From JBAYIE01 sp041665785 (lineage in GTDB: Bacteria > Bacteroidota > Bacteroidia > UKL13-3): a DNA stretch of 64,000 bases. The stretch spans positions 62,001 through 126,000 of the forward strand of contig JBAYIE010000002.1 of NCBI GenBank assembly GCA_041665785.1, in the 5' to 3' direction. The translations under genes were made by a program, and so were the position numbers. Shown here piece after piece: positions 35,791 to 44,523 of this stretch (position 1 is the first letter of the stretch; every line of letters starts with the position of its first letter). The notes beneath the pieces are model-generated. The model was given only the letters and a program-made list of their open reading frames with translations. It did not search any database and had not been told where the DNA came from.

Positions 35791-35822
35791 TTGTTTTATA
35801 GAGAAAATCAACGTTAATTTTG
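35791..35822 (+). promoter_or_regulatory. Promoter of the cytochrome c peroxidase gene
   Basis: TTG (35791-35793), 21-base spacer, TAATTTTG (35815-35822), an exact match to the TTG-N17-23-TAnnTTTG consensus. The ATG starts five bases later, so the mRNA would be leaderless or nearly so. Confidence 0.6.
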
Positions 35823-35826
35823 AATT

Positions 35827-36894
35827 ATGAAAACACGCGGAATTTTTGTTGCCGTTCTGGCATTGGTTCTGGCTTCCTGTGGTGGAGAACAGAAACCGGC
35901 CACCAACACTGAATCAATTGCTATTACACCTGAGGATCAGGAATTGTTAAAACTGGCGCAAACATACTTTCAGTCATTGCCGGCTGATGCTTCTACGCCT
36001 GAGCGTCAACTCACACCCGAAAAAGTTGCTTTAGGCAAGGTGTTGTATTTCGATACCCGGCTTTCAAAAACCGGTAAGCAAAGCTGTAATACATGCCATA
36101 ACCTTTCAACTTTCGGAGTAGATAATGAAATTACATCTGAAGGTGATGCCGGGAAACGCGGAAACAGGAATTCCCCTACAGCATTCAACGCGGCGTTGCA
36201 TTTTGTACAATTCTGGGATGGCCGCGCTAAAGATATTGAAGAACAAGCAGGCATGCCGATTTTAAATCCGGTGGAAATGAATATTCCATCGAAAGAATAT
36301 CTGGAAAAAAAGCTGAGGGAAGTAAAAGCATATCAAGCTCTTTTTGCAGCAGCTTTTCCGGAAAGTAAACAACCGGTAACTTTTGCCAACCTCGAATTGG
36401 CCATTGGTGCTTTTGAACGAACCCTGATTACCCCATCGCGCTTTGATTCTTACCTGAAAGGTGATATTCAGGCCATGAGCGCTGAAGAACGTGCCGGTTT
36501 GCAGGAGTTTATCAGCTCAGGCTGTACAACCTGTCATATTGGTTCAACTGTTGGAGGTACCATGTACCAAAAATTCGGACTGGTTACCGATTATCGTCCG
36601 TTTACCGGTAGTACCGGTAAGGATCTGGGCAGAATGGATGTTACCAAAAACAGCATGGATAAGGATATGTTCAAAGTTCCTTCGTTGCGGAATATCACCA
36701 AAACACAACCCTATTTTCACGATGGCAGTGTTAGCGATTTAAGCAAAGCCATCCGTATCATGGGTAAGGTGGAATTGAACAAGGATTTGAGCGATGAACA
36801 GATAGCCCGCATCATGACCTTCCTTGAAACATTAACTGCAGATGTTCCGGATGATGTGAAATTGGTACCGGAGATCCTGGCTGCGAAAAATTAA
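35827..36894 (+). CDS. Di-haem cytochrome c peroxidase, lipoprotein
   Basis: Periplasmic peroxidase of the CcpA/MauG group, 355 residues. The signal is a lipobox (VLALVLASC) with cysteine 18. Two haem c sites are visible: CNTCH (C87, C90, H91) and CTTCH (C233, C236, H237). Other family landmarks are LGKVLYFDTRLSKTG, RGNRNSPTAFNAAL, FWDGRAKDIEEQA and KVPSLRNITKTQPYFHDG. It reduces H2O2 with electrons from small cytochromes; MauG-like oxidation of another protein cannot be excluded. It has its own promoter. Confidence 0.94.
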   Translation: MKTRGIFVAVLALVLASCGGEQKPATNTESIAITPEDQELLKLAQTYFQSLPADASTPERQLTPEKVALGKVLYFDTRLSKTGKQSCNTCHNLSTFGVDNEITSEGDAGKRGNRNSPTAFNAALHFVQFWDGRAKDIEEQAGMPILNPVEMNIPSKEYLEKKLREVKAYQALFAAAFPESKQPVTFANLELAIGAFERTLITPSRFDSYLKGDIQAMSAEERAGLQEFISSGCTTCHIGSTVGGTMYQKFGLVTDYRPFTGSTGKDLGRMDVTKNSMDKDMFKVPSLRNITKTQPYFHDGSVSDLSKAIRIMGKVELNKDLSDEQIARIMTFLETLTADVPDDVKLVPEILAAKN

Positions 36895-36991
36895 GTAACG
36901 ACCTGTTCATTAAAGCGGGTTATCCGAAAATAATCGGAACTGAAATATCAACAAAGCGGCGTGTTTCGCCAGATTGTTTTATTTTTACAGG

Positions 36992-38785
36992 GTGTCGGAT
37001 ATTATCAAGTTATTGCCAGATCATGTGGCGAATCAAATTGCGGCCGGTGAAGTTATTCAACGCCCGGCATCTGTTGTAAAGGAGTTGCTCGAAAACGCCA
37101 TCGATGCAGGAAGTACAGAAATCAAGTTGCTGGTAAAAGATGGAGGTAAATCACTGATTCAGCTGATCGATAACGGTAAAGGCATGTCGGCTACCGATGC
37201 GCGTATGTGTTGGGAACGACATGCAACATCTAAAATAAATGCAGTAGAAGATATTTTTAAAATACGCACCATGGGATTTCGTGGGGAAGCGCTGGCTTCG
37301 ATTGCATCCGTGGCCATGGTGGAATTGAAAACCAAGCGGGCTGATGAGGCAGTAGGTACATTTATCCGTATAGAAGGATCTGAGGTAAAACTGCAGGAAG
37401 TAACAGCTACCATAAACGGAACCAGTATTCAGGTAAAAAATTTGTTTTACAATGTTCCGGCACGAAAGAATTTTTTGAAAAGTGATGCAGTTGAGACGCG
37501 GCATATTATTGATGAATTTATCCGTGTTGCCTTAGCTCATCCGCATATTGCCATGAGTATGCATCACAATGGCAATGAAACTTATATTCTTCGAAGCGGA
37601 GATCTGGCTTTGCGCATTCAGGAATTGTTTAAACTGGAAACTACGCGGCAGATACTTCCAATCGATGAACAAACAACGATGGTTGGTTTGAGTGGCTATA
37701 TCGGCAAACCCGAGTTTGCGAAAAAAACCCGCGGAGAGCAATTCTTCTTTGTAAACAACCGCTATATCCGCGATGCCTATCTGAATCACGCACTGGTAAG
37801 TTGTTATGAAAACCTGATTACCAAAGAGCAATTTCCGTTTTATGTTGTGCGCATCGAAATTGATCCGGCTATGATCGATGTGAATGTACATCCAACCAAA
37901 ACGGAAATTAAGTTTGAAGACGAACGCTCCATTTATCAGATTGTAAAAGCTGTATGTAAACAAGCGCTTGGACAACATTACCATATTCCGGTTTATGAAC
38001 CCTTGGGGAACGAATCTTTCCCTTCCATGCATCCGCAACCTGCGACAAATCCGCAACCGGCTTACAAGTCCAATACGTTTACGCGCCCAGCCAATTCAAA
38101 TGACTGGCAACAATTGTTTTCAGTTTTGCAAACCCCTGAGACCATTGGCGACATGCCATCGGAGCGACCGTTTATGCGGCAACCGGAGAAAGAGATTCCT
38201 CTGGAACCTGAAATTCTGAAACGAAACCTCATGCAGATTCACAACAGTTTGATACTGGCTCAGGTGAAATCAGGTATTTTATTGATCAATCAGCAAGCAG
38301 CACACGAACGAATTTTGTTTGAAAAATTTATGCAGGTTTCTCCTCAGACACCCATGCATAGTCAGCAGCGTTTGTTTCCCAAAACAATTACACTCAGTTC
38401 GGGCGATGAGCAAATTGTGAATGATCTGATGCCGGAATTTCAACGCATGGGTTTTGATATCAGCAGCCTGGGCAAACAAACTTTTGTAGTAAATGGTATG
38501 CCAGCGGAAATGAGTCATCGGGATGAAGAAGATCTGATGCTGACCTTTATCGAACAATACAAACAGCAATCCTATGCCTCTGTAGATGCGCGTGAACGTA
38601 TGTGCCGCATTCTGGCAGGTCAATTATCTATAACCCGCGGAACCGCGCTCAGTCACGAAGAAATGACCTCTCTCACCGAAGAATTGTTTGCCTGCGAACA
38701 ACCCCAATATGCTCCGGATGGCACACCCTGTATCAAAACTATTGGGTTAAATATGTTATTCGAATTGATGGGAAGTAAAGCCTAA
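36992..38785 (+). CDS. mutL: DNA mismatch repair protein MutL
   Basis: Matchmaker of mismatch repair, 597 residues from the GTG at 36992 (protein SDIIKLLPDHVANQIAAGEV). The reading frame is open to a TTG at 36974, but the family starts at this GTG. The GHKL ATPase has ELLENAIDAGSTEI, DNGKGM and TMGFRGEALASI; the middle domain has FFVNNRYIRD and VDVNVHPTKTEIKF. The C-terminal dimer domain follows a linker. The C-terminal endonuclease motif DQHA(X)2E(X)4E reads NQQAAHERILFEKF; the first residue is N instead of D and its context is worth checking. Confidence 0.95.
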   Translation: MSDIIKLLPDHVANQIAAGEVIQRPASVVKELLENAIDAGSTEIKLLVKDGGKSLIQLIDNGKGMSATDARMCWERHATSKINAVEDIFKIRTMGFRGEALASIASVAMVELKTKRADEAVGTFIRIEGSEVKLQEVTATINGTSIQVKNLFYNVPARKNFLKSDAVETRHIIDEFIRVALAHPHIAMSMHHNGNETYILRSGDLALRIQELFKLETTRQILPIDEQTTMVGLSGYIGKPEFAKKTRGEQFFFVNNRYIRDAYLNHALVSCYENLITKEQFPFYVVRIEIDPAMIDVNVHPTKTEIKFEDERSIYQIVKAVCKQALGQHYHIPVYEPLGNESFPSMHPQPATNPQPAYKSNTFTRPANSNDWQQLFSVLQTPETIGDMPSERPFMRQPEKEIPLEPEILKRNLMQIHNSLILAQVKSGILLINQQAAHERILFEKFMQVSPQTPMHSQQRLFPKTITLSSGDEQIVNDLMPEFQRMGFDISSLGKQTFVVNGMPAEMSHRDEEDLMLTFIEQYKQQSYASVDARERMCRILAGQLSITRGTALSHEEMTSLTEELFACEQPQYAPDGTPCIKTIGLNMLFELMGSKA

Positions 38786-38905
38786 TTTAATTTACGCTGA
38801 CGCCTCAATGTCATTCCATTGATCACTGGATTGCCATGCATTTCCGTATTTTTTAGTATTTTTATTTTTTGGATTAGCAGCAACAACAGCTGGAATTATC
38901 CCTGT

Positions 38906-39886
38906 ATGAATTATCAGAATAAAAAAGTATTGGTTACCGGAGGCCTTGGTTTTATTGGCTCCAACCTGGTTCGAAAACTGGTTGAACAGGGTGCGGATGT
39001 TACCATTATCGACAGCCTGATTGCTGAGTATGGAGGCAATATTGTAAATATTCAGGATGTAGAATCGCAGGTGAATGTTAACATTACCGATGTGCGCGAT
39101 ACCTATGCTATGAATCATTTACTGGCTGGTAAGGATTATTTATTCAACCTGGCCGGACAAACCAGTCACCTGGATTCGATGGATCATCCCATGGAGGATC
39201 TGCAAATCAACGCTGCTGCACAGTTGTCGATTTTGGAGGCTTGCCGTAAAGTAAACAACAGCATAAAAATTGTTTATGCCAGTACGCGACAGGTTTACGG
39301 CAAACCTAAATATTTACCGGTAGACGAACAACATCCTCTGCAACCGGTAGATGTAAACGGAATAAATAAAGTAGCCGGAGAATGGTATCATTTGTTGTAC
39401 AACAATGTATATGGAATCAGAGCCTGTGCATTGCGTTTAACCAATACCTATGGTCCGGGGATGCGGATCCGAGATGCACGCCAAACGTTTTTGGGTATCT
39501 GGATACGGCGGTTGCTGGAAGGAAAACCCATATTGATATATGGTGATGGTAGTCAGGTCCGCGATTTTAATTATGTAGACGATTGCGTAGAAGCAATGTT
39601 GCTGGCCGGACAAAATGAAAACAGCAATGGCAAGGTATATAATCTGGGTCATCACGAAGTTCTGAGTTTACTGGATGTAGCAAAACAAATGTGTAGCATT
39701 CATACTCCAGGTACGTATTCCTGCATTCCATTTCCTGACGAGCGAAAAGCCATTGATATCGGAAATTATTATGGCAGTTATGCATTGATTCAAAAGGAAC
39801 TGGGTTGGAAGCCTAAAGTAAATCTTGAGACAGGACTTGATAGGAGTTTACGTTATTATGAGCAATACCTGAACGATTATATTTAA
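38906..39886 (+). CDS. Extended SDR / NAD-dependent sugar epimerase-like protein, catalytic Tyr replaced
   Basis: Nucleotide-sugar epimerase/dehydratase fold, 326 residues from ATG 38906 (MNYQNKKVLVTGG). The NAD-binding motif is G12xxG15xxG18 in TGGLGFIGSN, followed by D36 in TIIDSL. The usual YxxxK is NGINK (N151 to K155) in PVDVNGINKVAGEWYH, so the catalytic tyrosine is replaced by asparagine while lysine is kept. Downstream, LRLTNTYGPGMRIRDARQ and YVDDCVEAMLLA are standard. The in-frame ATG at 38819 gives an extra hydrophobic leader that is not family-like. The first gene of a glycan cluster; the DegT aminotransferase follows 10 bases later. Confidence 0.85.
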   Translation: MNYQNKKVLVTGGLGFIGSNLVRKLVEQGADVTIIDSLIAEYGGNIVNIQDVESQVNVNITDVRDTYAMNHLLAGKDYLFNLAGQTSHLDSMDHPMEDLQINAAAQLSILEACRKVNNSIKIVYASTRQVYGKPKYLPVDEQHPLQPVDVNGINKVAGEWYHLLYNNVYGIRACALRLTNTYGPGMRIRDARQTFLGIWIRRLLEGKPILIYGDGSQVRDFNYVDDCVEAMLLAGQNENSNGKVYNLGHHEVLSLLDVAKQMCSIHTPGTYSCIPFPDERKAIDIGNYYGSYALIQKELGWKPKVNLETGLDRSLRYYEQYLNDYI

Positions 39887-39896
39887 ACCGGAGCAC

Positions 39897-40991
39897 ATGC
39901 AAATTTTAATGAATGATTTTACCCGCGAACCGGAAGAATTGCTGGTGGCGATGGAGCAGGCATTCAGCGATGTGATGCGAAGCGGGTGGTATATTTTAGG
40001 GAAGCGGGTTGAAAGTTTTGAATCCGAATGGGCCCAATTTTGCGGAACCCAATTTGCTGTTGGAGTTGGAAATGGCCTGGATGCCATAGAAATAATGTTG
40101 CGTGCATCGGGTGTTGGACCAGGGGATGAAGTAATTACTACTTCCATGACCGCATTTGCTACAGTGTTGGGCATTATACGTGCCGGCGCAACTCCGGTGA
40201 TAGCGGATATCTATCCCGAAAACGGATTGATGTCGGTAGAAAGTGCCGAACGCTGTGTCACCGGAAAAACAAAAGCGATTTTATTGGTTCATTTGTATGG
40301 TCAGTTGGGCGATATGCATGCATGGAAGCAATTTTGTGAACAGCACGCTTTGTTGATGTTTGAAGATGCAGCTCAGGCACATGGAGCACAAATGGGCAAC
40401 AAAAAGGCCGGAACATTTGGTAAAGCCGCTGCATTTAGTTTTTATCCTACCAAAAATTTGGGCGCTTTGGGCGATGCAGGAATGATTACAACGGATGATG
40501 CTGAGGTGTATGAGCGGTCAAAGCGGTTGAGAAACTATGGACAACGCAATCGATATGAGCACAGCGATCTTGGCTTAAATAGCCGTCTGGATGAATTACA
40601 AGCAGCCTTGCTTTCAGCTAAATTGAGATGGTTAGAAACATTTACACGTCGCAGAAAAGAAATCGCTGAACGCTATCGTGCTGAAATTACGAATCAAAGA
40701 ATACGCCTGTTGGAAATTCCGGAAGAAGGGGCTCATGTTTTTCATTTGTTTGCAGTGCGATGTGATCAACGCGATTTATTACAAGCGCATCTTGCACAGC
40801 ACAAAATTCAGAGCCTGATTCATTATCCCATTCCTATTCATCAGCAATCGTGCAACAAGGGTTTTAAAACTGATCCGTCCGGATTAATACATGCAGAGCA
40901 ATTTTCAGCCACGTGCTTGTCTGTTCCTTGTCATCCGCAGCTTAGTGAAAGCGAAATTGTCAAAATTATTCAGGTAATGAATGCATTTTGA
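39897..40991 (+). CDS. DegT/DnrJ/EryC1/StrS-family sugar aminotransferase
   Basis: PLP-dependent aminotransferase of 364 residues that makes amino sugars on nucleotide-sugar precursors. The PLP-binding lysine is K186 in FSFYPTKNLGALGDAG; other signatures are GNGLDAIEIMLRA, FEDAAQAHGAQ and the terminal RLDELQAALLSAK. The substrate is probably a nucleotide-linked ketosugar made by a neighbouring SDR. A second ATG at residue 5 is possible. It is followed by a 208-base gap with no promoter box I can support. Confidence 0.93.
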   Translation: MQILMNDFTREPEELLVAMEQAFSDVMRSGWYILGKRVESFESEWAQFCGTQFAVGVGNGLDAIEIMLRASGVGPGDEVITTSMTAFATVLGIIRAGATPVIADIYPENGLMSVESAERCVTGKTKAILLVHLYGQLGDMHAWKQFCEQHALLMFEDAAQAHGAQMGNKKAGTFGKAAAFSFYPTKNLGALGDAGMITTDDAEVYERSKRLRNYGQRNRYEHSDLGLNSRLDELQAALLSAKLRWLETFTRRRKEIAERYRAEITNQRIRLLEIPEEGAHVFHLFAVRCDQRDLLQAHLAQHKIQSLIHYPIPIHQQSCNKGFKTDPSGLIHAEQFSATCLSVPCHPQLSESEIVKIIQVMNAF

Positions 40992-41200
40992 GAGGGCGTT
41001 TATAAAAAATTCTGCGATTAGAATTGTTGTAGGTAAAACTATCAGGTTTGTATGAGTTGAGAGAGAGCGCCTTATTTCAGATTAGAAATATTTTAATTTT
41101 CATTAAGGGAAATTTAATTGTTCGTTCCGTTTAAATGTGGAATTTTTGAGTTTGATTCCTATTCATATCTCTGGACAAGTGAATTCAAATTATACTATTA

Positions 41201-42121
41201 TTGGAGCTATCTATTGTAATACCTGTTTACAATTCGGAAAAAGAATTGTTGCGACTGATTCAAGAAATCAGGGCGTATTTTCCACCTGAGCAAGCTGAAA
41301 TAATATTAATTAATGACGGCAGTGAAGACGGAAGCGAGGAGATTTGTACGCACCTCGCTCAAACCGATAAGGAGTTGATTTTTCTTTCACTTCGTAAAAA
41401 TTTCGGAGAACACAACGCAGTAATGTGCGGTTTGAATTTTGCACGTGGGTTGTATGTTGCGATTATGGATGATGATGGACAGAATCCTCCTTCAGAAGTG
41501 AAAAAACTTTTGTTTAAGATCCGGAGCGGATATGATGTGGTGTATTCTCAGTATAGTGATAAACAGCATCATTTTCTGCGCAATTGGGGAAGCCGGTTCA
41601 GCAATTTTGTGGCAAACCGGTTGATGAGTAAACCAAAGGATCTGTACTTATCGAGTTTCAAAATCATACACCGGGATATTGTACGGGAGATTATCAAATA
41701 CAAAGGTCCGTTTCCTTATATCGACGGATTGATATTGAGGTGTACGCAAAACCTTGGAAAGGTAAATGTGGAACACAAAGAACGCCTGTCGGGCAAATCG
41801 GGTTATTCTCTACGTAAACTGCTTCAGGTTTATATGAATATGTTTCTTAATTTCTCGTTGAAACCCCTCCGCATTTTTACTTTCATCGGAGTGCTTATTT
41901 TTATTGCCGGATTGCTGATGTCGGCCTTTTTTATATATGCTAAGCTTACGTCTATTGAACATCCCGGCTGGACATCTACTGTGCTCTTTATTTTATTGTT
42001 GTCGGGATTTCAAATCATATTTCTGGGTCTGATCGGAGAATATCTGGGTAAGCAATATCTGGATCAGAACAATACTCCTCAATGGGTCTTGAAATCAAGA
42101 ACGGATAAGTATGCAAAATGA
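41201..42121 (+). CDS. Family 2 glycosyltransferase with C-terminal membrane helices
   Basis: Polyprenyl-phosphate-sugar synthase type (DPM1/ArnC-like) GT2, 306 residues. The nucleotide-binding start is LSIVIPVYNSEKEL; AIMDDDGQNPP has the DxD metal motif; a two-helix C-terminal anchor is IFTFIGVLIFIAGLLMSAFF and VLFILLLSGFQIIFLGLIGEYLG. It has a TTG start at 41201, the first start-like codon after a stop at 41180-41182. Overlaps the next methyltransferase gene by 11 bases. It probably makes a lipid-linked sugar for the TMTC-like enzyme downstream (inference). Confidence 0.88.
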   Translation: MELSIVIPVYNSEKELLRLIQEIRAYFPPEQAEIILINDGSEDGSEEICTHLAQTDKELIFLSLRKNFGEHNAVMCGLNFARGLYVAIMDDDGQNPPSEVKKLLFKIRSGYDVVYSQYSDKQHHFLRNWGSRFSNFVANRLMSKPKDLYLSSFKIIHRDIVREIIKYKGPFPYIDGLILRCTQNLGKVNVEHKERLSGKSGYSLRKLLQVYMNMFLNFSLKPLRIFTFIGVLIFIAGLLMSAFFIYAKLTSIEHPGWTSTVLFILLLSGFQIIFLGLIGEYLGKQYLDQNNTPQWVLKSRTDKYAK

Positions 42122-42860
42122 AGAATTTGTATCCATATCGGAAAATGAAACGAAGCACTGGTGGTATCGCAATCTTCATCATTTAACCTTTATGCAGTTG
42201 CAGGTAAATGGTTTGAGAGCGGATGCCCCTATTTTGGATGCTGCCTGTGGGACCGGTGGTTTAATGATGTATTTGCAGGAAAGAGGGTTTACACACTTGA
42301 AGGGATTTGATCAGTCGGAAATAGCCGTTAGTATTGCAGGTAACAGAGACCTGCCTGTTGTGAAGGGAGATTTGAAAAACCTGAACGGAGCTTTTCCGGG
42401 AAAGCGGTTTGATGCCATTATTTGCCATGATGCATTTTATTTTTTGGATGAAAATGAGCAAAGGAAATTCCTGCAGGATTGTTCCGAATTATTGAATAGC
42501 GGTGGAATACTGATAATGAATATTCCGGCGCTGAAAAGTTTTAGCGGTCCACACGATAAGGTTGTAGGAATTGAGAAACGCTTGAATCGTAAGCAAGTGA
42601 AACGATTGATCGATCCCCGGTTATTTGAATGGCAATCTTACCGCTATTGGCCTTTTTTGCTTTCACCGCTTATTCTGCTAATCCGGTGGATACAAAGGTT
42701 GAAAGCAGCATGGTTCAAGACCACACCTGTTTCAGACCTGAAGCAAGAGACATTCTGGTTGAATCGTTTGTTGGAATTTATAACAGCCATTGAAACAAAA
42801 CATATCCCGTGGACTCCCTTTGGTAGTTCACTATTTCTGGTTCTGAAATGTAACTCATAA
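42111..42860 (+). CDS. SAM-dependent methyltransferase paired with GT2
   Basis: Class I methyltransferase fold, 249 residues. It has an N-terminal KHWWYRNLHH motif (15-24) and motif I ILDAACGTGG at 42-51; acidic residue D in GFDQSEIAV; and DAIICHDAFYFLDENEQ. A hydrophobic patch is YWPFLLSPLILLIRWI, perhaps a membrane contact. It overlaps the GT2 by 11 bases and the TMTC-like gene starts five bases later. The motif shared with the 44.5-kb methyltransferase suggests the same type of sugar- or lipid-linked substrate. Confidence 0.82.
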   Translation: MQNEEFVSISENETKHWWYRNLHHLTFMQLQVNGLRADAPILDAACGTGGLMMYLQERGFTHLKGFDQSEIAVSIAGNRDLPVVKGDLKNLNGAFPGKRFDAIICHDAFYFLDENEQRKFLQDCSELLNSGGILIMNIPALKSFSGPHDKVVGIEKRLNRKQVKRLIDPRLFEWQSYRYWPFLLSPLILLIRWIQRLKAAWFKTTPVSDLKQETFWLNRLLEFITAIETKHIPWTPFGSSLFLVLKCNS

Positions 42861-42865
42861 AAGAA

Positions 42866-44515
42866 ATGGCTAAACAAAGCACCGAAACGAAACCGAAGCA
42901 AAAGGTAGTTCTTCCGGAACTCAGCAACACCAATCAGTCGAAGCACCTGATGATTAAAGGAGTAATACTGGCCTATGCCTTTGTGTTGTTTTCGAAATCG
43001 TTGAATTTTCCGTTTATTACTTTCGACGATCCGGATTATGTGGTGAATAACCTGTTGATCCGGAACTTTTCGTTACAAGGTATTTGGGATATTCTCACTA
43101 CACCAGTTATCGGAATGTACAATCCGATAACTTTTCTGGTTTACATGATTGAATATCAAATCGCAGGATTAAGTCCCAAAACGTTTCACTTTTTCAATAT
43201 TGTTTTTCATTTGATAGCAACTGCTTTTGTCTATAATTTTACTTACAAGCTGTCAAAATCCTATATTACCGCAGCACTTGTTGCCTTATTGTTTGCTATA
43301 CATCCAACGCATGTTAGTGTGGTCACCTGGGTTTCTCAAACCAAAACATCTTTGTTTCTTATCTTTTATTTCTCTGCTTTAATTTCTTATCTCAGATACC
43401 TGGAGAAGCCGGAACGAAAATACCTGATTTACGCAGGGATGTATTTCCTGATTTCGGTATTATCCAAGCCATCGGCTGTAACGTTGGCTCCAATGTTAAT
43501 CCTGATCGATTATTATACCGGAAGAAAGATAGATAAGCGATCACTGATGGAGAAAATTCCATTTTTTATCATTTCACTCATATTTGGCATTGTTAACCTG
43601 TACTCTCATATGGAAGCCGAAGATGCCATCTTTGATGTGAATGATAATTATTCTTTGATCAACAACTTACTTATCTCGAATTACTCCATTGTATTCTATT
43701 TCAAAAAACTGATTTTCCCTTTTAATTTCTCTACCATTTATCCGTATCCTGATAATACCCCGATCCTTCCATTGAAATATTATTTGTCAATTCCTGTGAT
43801 TCCTTTTCTGATCTGGGCAGTTTACAAATCGGGTCAATTCAAAAAGGAAATGATTTTTGGATTGCTCTTTTTCGTTATAGCCGTTTCCGTGTTGGTTAAA
43901 ATTCTTCCTTCGGGTTTTTTCCGCGCCGCCAACAGATATACCTATTTGTCGTATACCGGATTGTTTTACATCATGGGTCAGTTTTGCACGTATGTTTATG
44001 ATGGGAAGTTCAAATTTTCGGAAAAGCTTAAGCCATACATGTTCGCATTGCTGGCCTTTTATCTTTTGTTTTGTACCTATAAAACCTCTGTTCGCATTGA
44101 TGTTTGGAAAGACAGTGTCTCTCTGTTTACTGACGTAATCAATAAAAAACCGAAGCTGGCTATGGCTTATAACTTAAGGGCTCTGGCAAAGCTGGAAACA
44201 GGAGACCGGCAGGGAGCCAGGGAAGATTATATGATGGCTATCAAAATAAATCCCAAATATTTTGAAGGGTATATCAATCTGGGAATTATTGATTACAGCG
44301 AAGGAAAGTTTGAAGAAGCAATGTTAAATTACGACAAAGGCATTCGGTTAAACAGTACGTTGGGAATGGGATTTCATAACAGAGCCATATTAAAAATGAA
44401 AACAGGCGATACTCTTGGTGCGTATAATGATTGGAAAAAAGCAATTGAGTTAAATGTACCTCAGGCTAAACGGCCTTTTGAAGATCTATCTGAAATATGG
44501 GACGGTGGTCGTTAG
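42866..44515 (+). CDS. TMTC-like multi-pass glycosyltransferase with TPR repeats
   Basis: A 549-residue protein. Residues 28-400 have about ten hydrophobic helices with the first-loop motif FDDPDYV (D54/D55), as in GT-C and TMTC-type O-mannosyltransferases, and LLFAIHPTHVSVVTWVSQ. Residues of about 405-540 are TPR repeats (AMAYNLRALAKLETGDRQGA, YINLGIIDYSEGKFEEA, GFHNRAILKMKTGDTLGA). TMTC enzymes transfer mannose from polyprenyl-phosphate onto protein; the GT2 upstream could supply the donor. Whether it acts on protein is inference. Its stop is 8 bases from the convergent methyltransferase stop. Confidence 0.83.
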   Translation: MAKQSTETKPKQKVVLPELSNTNQSKHLMIKGVILAYAFVLFSKSLNFPFITFDDPDYVVNNLLIRNFSLQGIWDILTTPVIGMYNPITFLVYMIEYQIAGLSPKTFHFFNIVFHLIATAFVYNFTYKLSKSYITAALVALLFAIHPTHVSVVTWVSQTKTSLFLIFYFSALISYLRYLEKPERKYLIYAGMYFLISVLSKPSAVTLAPMLILIDYYTGRKIDKRSLMEKIPFFIISLIFGIVNLYSHMEAEDAIFDVNDNYSLINNLLISNYSIVFYFKKLIFPFNFSTIYPYPDNTPILPLKYYLSIPVIPFLIWAVYKSGQFKKEMIFGLLFFVIAVSVLVKILPSGFFRAANRYTYLSYTGLFYIMGQFCTYVYDGKFKFSEKLKPYMFALLAFYLLFCTYKTSVRIDVWKDSVSLFTDVINKKPKLAMAYNLRALAKLETGDRQGAREDYMMAIKINPKYFEGYINLGIIDYSEGKFEEAMLNYDKGIRLNSTLGMGFHNRAILKMKTGDTLGAYNDWKKAIELNVPQAKRPFEDLSEIWDGGR

Positions 44516-44523
44516 TACAGGAT

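Noticed and set aside
40992..41200. Search for RNA gene or promoter in the 208-base gap before the GT2 gene
   Set aside because: AT-rich with no cloverleaf, strong hairpin or TAnnTTTG box that I can support.
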